Part shown: piece after piece, positions 58,335 through 64,000 of the stretch
How positions within the stretch are numbered: the first letter of the stretch is position 1
Layout of the letters: every line of letters starts with the position of its first letter
NCBI GenBank assembly: GCA_013368315.1
Contig: JAACJM010000127.1
Span: 62,001 to 126,000, forward strand
DNA length: 64,000 nucleotides
Reading direction: 5' to 3'
Source: Tetrapyrgos nigripes
Lineage: Eukaryota; Basidiomycota; Agaricomycetes; Agaricales; Campanellaceae
The notes under the pieces: model-generated
What the model saw: only the letters and a program-made list of their open reading frames with translations
The model's database searches: none
Told to the model about the DNA's origin: nothing
Translations under genes and position numbers: made by a program

Positions 58335-59569
58335 GATGGCCAATGATAAGAGAGGGGCACGATATTTTATAAGCAGACATCCACTGACAGTAGAGGCTCA
58401 TATCTCGCAGGGTCGCTTATGAGGCCTATATGAGGGTTTTGCACTGTAGTAGACAAGGTCCGAGGCTTCTCCGCGCCCTAAAATCCACAAAAGTACTGTA
58501 CCGACGGGAATGGCACACAAATGGCAAATGACACAGTATTACATATTCGTAACCTAGAAGCGAAAAATAAAATGTCAATGAATTAAAACTTTCGCAAATC
58601 TTTACCGTTGTCCGAAAAACTTTGCACACCTCAAGTCTATGATATAAACCTTCAGTTTCTCAAACTTGGAGGGTTTTCCGAGCGATGTGGAAACAAGCCG
58701 TGGAGGGACATTTTGTGACAGCGTATTGGCGGGGAAGTGAAAAGTGTCACTGTGTGACCACTCATTGAAAACGCAGGTGCCGACTCTGCCGAGCGAAGTT
58801 TGAGACAAGTTTTCTTTCACCCTTGTAACCTGACGACGCATAACACTCGGATTTTGGCCTCAAAAAGTGGACATACAGATATATATATGCACTATCATGT
58901 ACTAGAGCCAGCCTTGAATATTTTCTTCAAAGGAGCACCGCATACCAAACTTTTTCACTTCTGTCACGCTCGCGGAAATGCACTTTTTCCGTCATTTTCA
59001 GCCCATGGGCCATGGCAAACGTCTCAGTGCAAATCTGGTAAATCTGGTTACATAGTAATGTAGCTAGTATGTGAAAGTATCTACCGTTCAATTTGTATGA
59101 AGGGACATGAGGGAGGAACGAAGATATAGACAGATTTCGTCGGAATTTTTTCACTTTCTAGGGCCCTTGTTTCATTTTCACATGGTCATGAATAATAGTA
59201 CGTGTTTCCAAAAGTGGCAATAAAAAAAAAAAAAAAAAAAAAAATCGAAATTAGATTCTTAATGATTCTTAATTTACCTGGTTATACTTTGTGTATGACC
59301 TGGAAGAACGCGTCAGCACGCGTAAGATATGGCCTAGCGGATCTCACCATTAAAAAGATTCCTCCAGCGAGGATATTGTGCAATGTAAGACAGGAAAACG
59401 CTACTGGAATCCAAGAGAAGTTTGACGAACCACGCGCAGTAACTGTATTGCACGATCAAATTCAAGCAATCATTCAGAACAATACTATAGCCATAAGTTT
59501 ACAGACACAAATACAAGACAGCAACGCAGTAGATAGCATAGAATCAACGCAAAGCAACCACCAACCCTT
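58335..59569. other. Spacer between MFS and tannase-family genes
   Basis: About 1.2 kb without a recognisable gene. It holds the MFS promoter and the 3' flank of the tannase-family gene. A run of 23 A residues lies at 59222-59244. Short frames on both strands look random. Confidence 0.4.
59222..59244 (+). repeat. Homopolymer A run
   Basis: Twenty-three consecutive A residues stand in an AT-rich spacer. There is no target duplication or coding relic next to them, so I do not call a retroelement tail. Confidence 0.8.
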
Positions 59570-61343
59570 CTACTCACAAATCCACGCGCTCTCTTCCGTA
59601 GATGATCCAGGCCCAATATACCTATTCTTCTTCGGCCACTTGCAATGCGCTCTCCAATACTCCGGTGTAATCGCATCTTCCTCCGAATACTTCACTCCTC
59701 TCAAAACCTCCGGCGCAACACCCTCTTCAACCCATCTCACCAACGCCATCAACGCGTTCTCCTCAGCATCCTTCCCACCATACGCATCTCTATCTTGTCC
59801 AATAGCCCAAGCACCATCACCATCCCTACAATGTTCCATCCCGCTGATGAAAAACAGTCTATAGAACTTGTCCAACTCAGCTGGAGGTAAACTCATCGTT
59901 CTAGCGACATGAGCATAGTAAAGCTGAGACATTTCAGAGGGGATAACCCAATCTTGCAGACCGTGATATGAGAGGAGTTTACTGCCGCGTGAAGCGAAGG
60001 CGCTGAGGTCTCCGTTGTAGGTTTCAACGTTGAACGGGTTTTGACGCAAAGCAGCAGCAGCGTCTTCAAGAGTAAAGGTGCGACCGTCCCAGGAGGTAGA
60101 GTTGTAGACGACGTGTCTGAACCAATCCTACAAACGAGCACAAATCAAGATCTGAAGAGAATATAAGGGAAGAAAGCCTCACCTCTGAAAGGAAAGAAGG
60201 ACTGCCGTCAAAGTAGAAAGGCATTTGTCTCTTCGTGTTGATGCCTGGCTGCATACGCGGATAGATCAACTCGCCATTCAACCCATACATGGGGCTGAAA
60301 ATCTTGCGAACAGCTTCCACTTGGTTCGACGTCAAACATGCTTTCTTCTGTCCCTTTACGCAGAGCAAGGTCTCAGGCAAGAAATCACACTTGTTGGGGT
60401 CCTCCAAGAGTCCATCCTCAGTCCCATCCAATTTGTCGCACTGCTTCAACACCTCGTCATACACAAGCGCCCATAATGGTGGCGTTAAGAAGGTTTCGGA
60501 ATCAGGCGGACCGACGGCTTGAGAGAGATAATTTCCCCATGCAACGATGCGGGGAAGACCTAGCGCAGGTGCTCCTGCCAAGATACCGTCGAAATCCTCT
60601 GGGAAGTCTTGTGCCTCTTTGAAGCCTTGCCTACCACCGGATGAGCAGCCTAGGTAGTAAGATTTGCGGGATGCAGAACCATAGAATTGTTTGGTCAACT
60701 CTTTGCCTGCAGTTGTTCCCATGTGCACCGAGCGGTATGCGTAATCCGCAATAGCATTGGGGTTGTTGAGCATTGGAGCGCCGGTAGAGCCATTGAAACC
60801 CGTGTTCATGCCAATGGTAGCAAACCTGAGGGTGCTTGCGTACTCCATTTCATTGTAAAGGATGCCTTGAGGATGTCAGTTTGTGTGCAGCGAGAGGGCA
60901 AAGGACTCACATCCACCAAGGCCTGGCACGAACGTGTCATTGTCAACTCTAGGTCATGAAGCTAACGATGAGAGCATACCTCGGTTCGTCGTGGCCAGAA
61001 AACGGCCGGTGTAATTATAGGGAAGCCAAGCTTCTGAAGACATTTCGCTTTCGGAAGAAGTAGATACCGACATAGCTACGCGGCACACATTGGACGGAAC
61101 AACCCAATGAGAAATCTGGCATGTTGGGTGGTTATCGTCGAGTGATATGTTGGTACCCGCAGGGACATATTGGGAAAAATGTATCGTTGCCCCAGGTAAC
61201 GAAGCTTTTGACGCGAATGATTCGCAATGCGCGATGAAATCGTCGTAGGTTGAGTAGCTGAGCACTGTTTGCTGACTGGAGGCAAGGAAGGGGATAGAAA
61301 TATTCAGCAGCTGACCCGCCCACAAGAGCGCGTCTTGGAACAT
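59570..61343 (-). CDS. Tannase/feruloyl esterase family protein
   Basis: The ATG at 61343 begins a protein with a hydrophobic N-terminus (LLWAGQLLNISIPFLASS, possibly a signal peptide). The nucleophile lies in YYLGCSSGGRQG, the acid in YHGLQDWVIPS, and the histidine in SGMEHCRDG. This is the CS-D-HC arrangement of the family, in which a disulfide joins the residues next to Ser and His. A calcium-loop-like segment (KLDGTEDGLLEDPNKC) is present. The protein ends AWICE at 59570. The family hydrolyses gallate or ferulate esters in plant polymers, which fits an extracellular enzyme of a plant-litter fungus. An exon reading DNDTFVPGLGG joins through another TAGAG acceptor. It is complete. Confidence 0.9.
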
Positions 61344-61708
61344 GATGGTGATAGCTCCGAGAACGTTTCACAAATAAAGGCAAACATGCTGCTTGTCTTC
61401 CGACCTTCGGAAAGGTGGAGTCGTCTATATCATATGGATGGACTCCACATGTCAGAATTTGATTTCGGAGGCGTCCTCTTCTTCTGAACTTGTAGAACAA
61501 GCTCTCTAAGAGTGCTGCGTTCTACAACAGTCTTCATCCGAGGCCTCGTCTTAACGGATAAGGCGAAACAGGAAATCTCCACTGTACAAGCGTATGTCAT
61601 CAATGATCTGCTCGCTCGCCTATCTCAGACTCTATAGACAGGATTATCCAATACACTTTCTGGCAAGTTCACATAACCAGAGCGACCAGTGGCCTCTTTT
61701 CTCCCATC
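61344..61708. other. Divergent promoter region
   Basis: These 365 bases separate the tannase-family gene (minus) and the seven-span membrane gene (plus), so they serve both promoters. No obvious TATA box; no coding text is seen. Confidence 0.4.
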
Positions 61709-63239
61709 ATGGCTGTTGGCTACGCCAAATCTTGCCTGATAGGTGCTATAATGGAGTCCATAGTCTATGGTACGTCGTCGTGAAGCCTGCCAAGGTGCAG
61801 AACCTTATCAATAACCACAGGACTCTACCTCACCTACTTCCTACAAAGTGTCCGAGTCCTGCGTAGAAAACTCGTCAAAGGCCCAGTTTTCATCTACCTG
61901 GCAATGACCACCTTCCTTCTTTTCGTTCTTATCACGATGGTAATGTCATGGTTGCTTTCTCGTATCAGCAAACAACTCACTCGCGGATAGAGGATGGTCT
62001 TGGACAACAAAGCTGCTGTCGAAGCCTTCACCAACGATCCCCTAACCCCCAACGCCGCGGAAACCTACTACACCAGTTACGGTAATGGAGCCATGTTTAG
62101 AACGGGCACCTACATTGCCCTCACAATTGTTGCCGACATCTTTGTGGTGAGTGCTAAATTCCCAGTCTAACAGTTCGTGATTTCCATGTGGAACAGGTCT
62201 ACCGCGTTTTCGCTGTATGGTCTCGGAATATATGGATTACTATCTCTCCCTTCCTTTTGGCCATCGCTGATGTCGGTGCGTAACTTTGTGCGATCAAAAC
62301 AACAGCTGGTAGTTGACAGTGATTGCTTGCCATAGTTAGTGGAGCTCTCGTCCTCCAAACAATCAGGCATCTAGAAACGGGCGCCGAACCAGACGGGGCC
62401 AGTCTCGCTACGCGTATTCTAATATTCTACGGGTTGACTCTTGGGCTCAATCTACTCTGCACTCGTGAGTCGATTCAGAGATAGCACCTGAAAACCAATT
62501 TCAAATTCTTGCCAGTTCTCATCGGACTCCGTTTTTATATCGCGCAACGGCAGGCCGCTGAGAGTAAAATCGCACCCTCGATGAATCTCAGTGCGACGTT
62601 GATCATTGTTGTCGAATCAGGTATGTTTTCACCGTGTACACGCTTTCATAAGCTGACATGGACGTCTTGCATTCATCAGCTGCCCTCTATTCCGTCTGCT
62701 TAATCGTCATGATGGTACCCACTGCTATGGGTGATAACACTCAGTATTGCATGTTGAGTATGGTGAGTCGTTGTTCTGCTCACCCTGGACTGGCGCTGAC
62801 TTCCACCTTTCCTAGATGCCCGGCGTAGTGGTAAGCTATAATCACTCAGTCTCGGAGTGCGAACTGACTTAGTACCTCTTCCTTGCCGTAGGGTCTTGCG
62901 TTCTCCCTCGTCATCGTCCGAATTGGCTCAGGAAAAAGCCCACGCGCAACTACCGGGCCCGGGTCCACCATCCGTTTTGTCAATCATGGCGGTCATAGCG
63001 ATTTCACCTCGACTCAACATGCCTCCCAGTACGAGACACAGACCGAATCCGAAAGTGACCTTGAACGGAATACTGGCATCTCGGTGCATTTTAGCGGTTT
63101 GTTCAGACCACATGGAACGCCGGCGACGTCGAGTGGGCAGACGAGGAGTACGCAACTGAATACGACAGGGAGGGACAATGACGAGAAAGATGTTGAGAAG
63201 AGTGCTGAGAATCCCGAGCGCCGAATATCTGAAGTTTGA
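61709..63239 (+). CDS. Seven-span membrane protein (Agaricomycete 7TM type)
   Basis: Nine exons are inferred: 61709-61769, 61821-61939, 61991-62146, 62197-62275, 62336-62464, 62516-62620, 62680-62762, 62816-62830 and 62892-63239. All junctions are GT-AG. Hydrophobic segments include CLIGAIMESIVYGLYLTYFL, FIYLAMTTFLLFVLITM, TYIALTIVADIFVVYRVFAVW, IWITISPFLLAIADVVSG, RILIFYGLTLGLNLLC, LIIVVESAALYSVCLIVMMV and MPGVVGLAFSLVIVRIG. The YRVFAVW motif after span three is usual in uncharacterised basidiomycete 7TM proteins. A Ser/Thr-rich tail of about 105 residues, acidic toward its end, closes at 63239. The eighth exon is only 15 bases. Receptor function is possible but unproven. Confidence 0.75.
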
Positions 63240-63762
63240 CGCTGGGGAGGGCGCTGGACAGGCATGGCGGCGTTGAGAATATGTCGCCGGTCTGTAAAAA
63301 AGGATGACCGGATCGCTGTCTTTGTGTTTTCGAGTGCAGCTGAACATCTCGATCTGCATATCACGACACAAGGCATGCGATTTTGGAGGACGTTTGGCCA
63401 TTTCCCTGCCAAAATGCATAAATCTGACAATGCATAGGGATTTGGGAGAATCAACCGTATGCAATACGAGATGTTTATCTGAGCGTCTTTGTGTTTTAGA
63501 GTACTTAGTAAGTTAGTTCTGCCCTGTAATACTATTATTATCTTGTTGTGGAACCTGGGTCCAGATATTTTTGGAAAGTGCGACGCGCGTGACAAGGTCA
63601 GATAATGACTGTAAATGACATCGTACATCTTGTCAACCACGACTACTACCACATATCCTCCTCAATCGTTCTACTTGACTTCACTTCTATGCCCCAGCAT
63701 CCTAGCAACTGCAACTACTTCGATTTGCGTCTCCCCAAAAGGATCTCGCTAAGAAAACCGGA
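63240..63762. other. Spacer, no gene seen
   Basis: The spacer runs from the 7TM gene's stop to the next candidate start. Minus-strand frames here are antisense shadows or random. Nothing is supported. Confidence 0.35.
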
Positions 63763-64000
63763 ATGACGCAGCGGCAAGATGACACATATCATCATTCACT
63801 GCCAGAAGGAAAAGCAATTGTGCAACTGTACAACCAGTCTAGGTGCGTCTATAACTCGTTTTCACTACACTTCTGAATACCAACAACATTTTCCCTTTAG
63901 GACTCTGAAGCACGTCAATCTATCATACTTGGTGCTCATCTTTCGAGAATCGGTGGAGCAACCCAGGAGCCCCGCTCTAGAACTTCAAGCAAGTTCAAGC
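63763..64000 (+). CDS. 5' end of an unidentified gene (cut by window edge)
   Basis: An ATG at 63763 opens a frame of 80 bases to a GTGCGT donor at 63843. The next exon after the TTTAG acceptor at 63900 stays open to the edge (TLKHVNLSYLVLIFRES). The splice keeps frame. The family is not recognised from about 60 residues. Confidence 0.4.

Noticed and set aside
59222..59244. Poly(A) tail of a retroposon
   Set aside because: No target duplication and no coding or retroelement text upstream of the run.
59202..59864. Plus-strand frame of 220 codons
   Set aside because: Its 3' half is antisense to the conserved last exon of the tannase-family gene, and its start lies in a homopolymer A run.
1..64000. 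tRNA, rRNA or riboswitch genes
   Set aside because: I scanned by eye for T-loop motifs and conserved rRNA blocks and found nothing convincing. A covariance-model search would be needed to exclude a tRNA.

Overview
The window looks like nuclear DNA of a mushroom-forming basidiomycete (Agaricomycetes). Genes are split by many 45-70 base GT-AG introns. The families present are typical of that class: a FunK1-type kinase, F-box/leucine-rich proteins, MYND proteins, a PL14-like lyase, and a family of two-module type I membrane proteins. There is no operon structure, rRNA or recognised tRNA. All calls rest on reading the translations and splicing them by hand. For eleven multi-exon models, the summed exon lengths are exact multiples of three.

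Bases 1-28,400 are a mosaic of working genes and decayed copies. They hold a frame-broken F-box gene and an F-box relic, a PL14-like secreted protein, and a medium-chain reductase (MDR) gene with two dead copies. One membrane-family gene lies inside one of those dead reductases. A dual-specificity phosphatase follows, then two tandem MYND genes separated by a non-autonomous hAT element with perfect 8-base target duplications. Next come a cytochrome P450, a cysteine-rich receptor-like protein, two tandem F-box genes with a third decayed copy, and a truncated PP2A activator (PTPA) relic.

Bases 28,400-31,200 are repeat territory: an array of near-perfect hairpins at about 49-base spacing, a large foldback inverted repeat, and possible ends of a 2.6 kb transposon. 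A FunK1-type kinase gene with a frame break follows.

Bases 34,678-45,410 carry an array of the membrane family, with four copies in the same orientation plus a relic. A fifth copy lies inverted at 7,205-8,836. Each protein has a signal peptide, two repeats of a beta-rich extracellular module, a Ser/Thr linker, one membrane span with a basic stop-transfer, and a C-terminal PPxY motif. This is the best candidate for an undescribed system in the window.

Bases 45,586-61,343 are a calm block of conserved genes, all on the minus strand: a FabG-like reductase, a PP2C phosphatase, PRPP synthetase, glutamate 5-kinase, an MFS transporter and a tannase/feruloyl-esterase family enzyme. At the right end are a seven-span membrane protein gene, visible only after splicing nine exons, and the start of one further gene.
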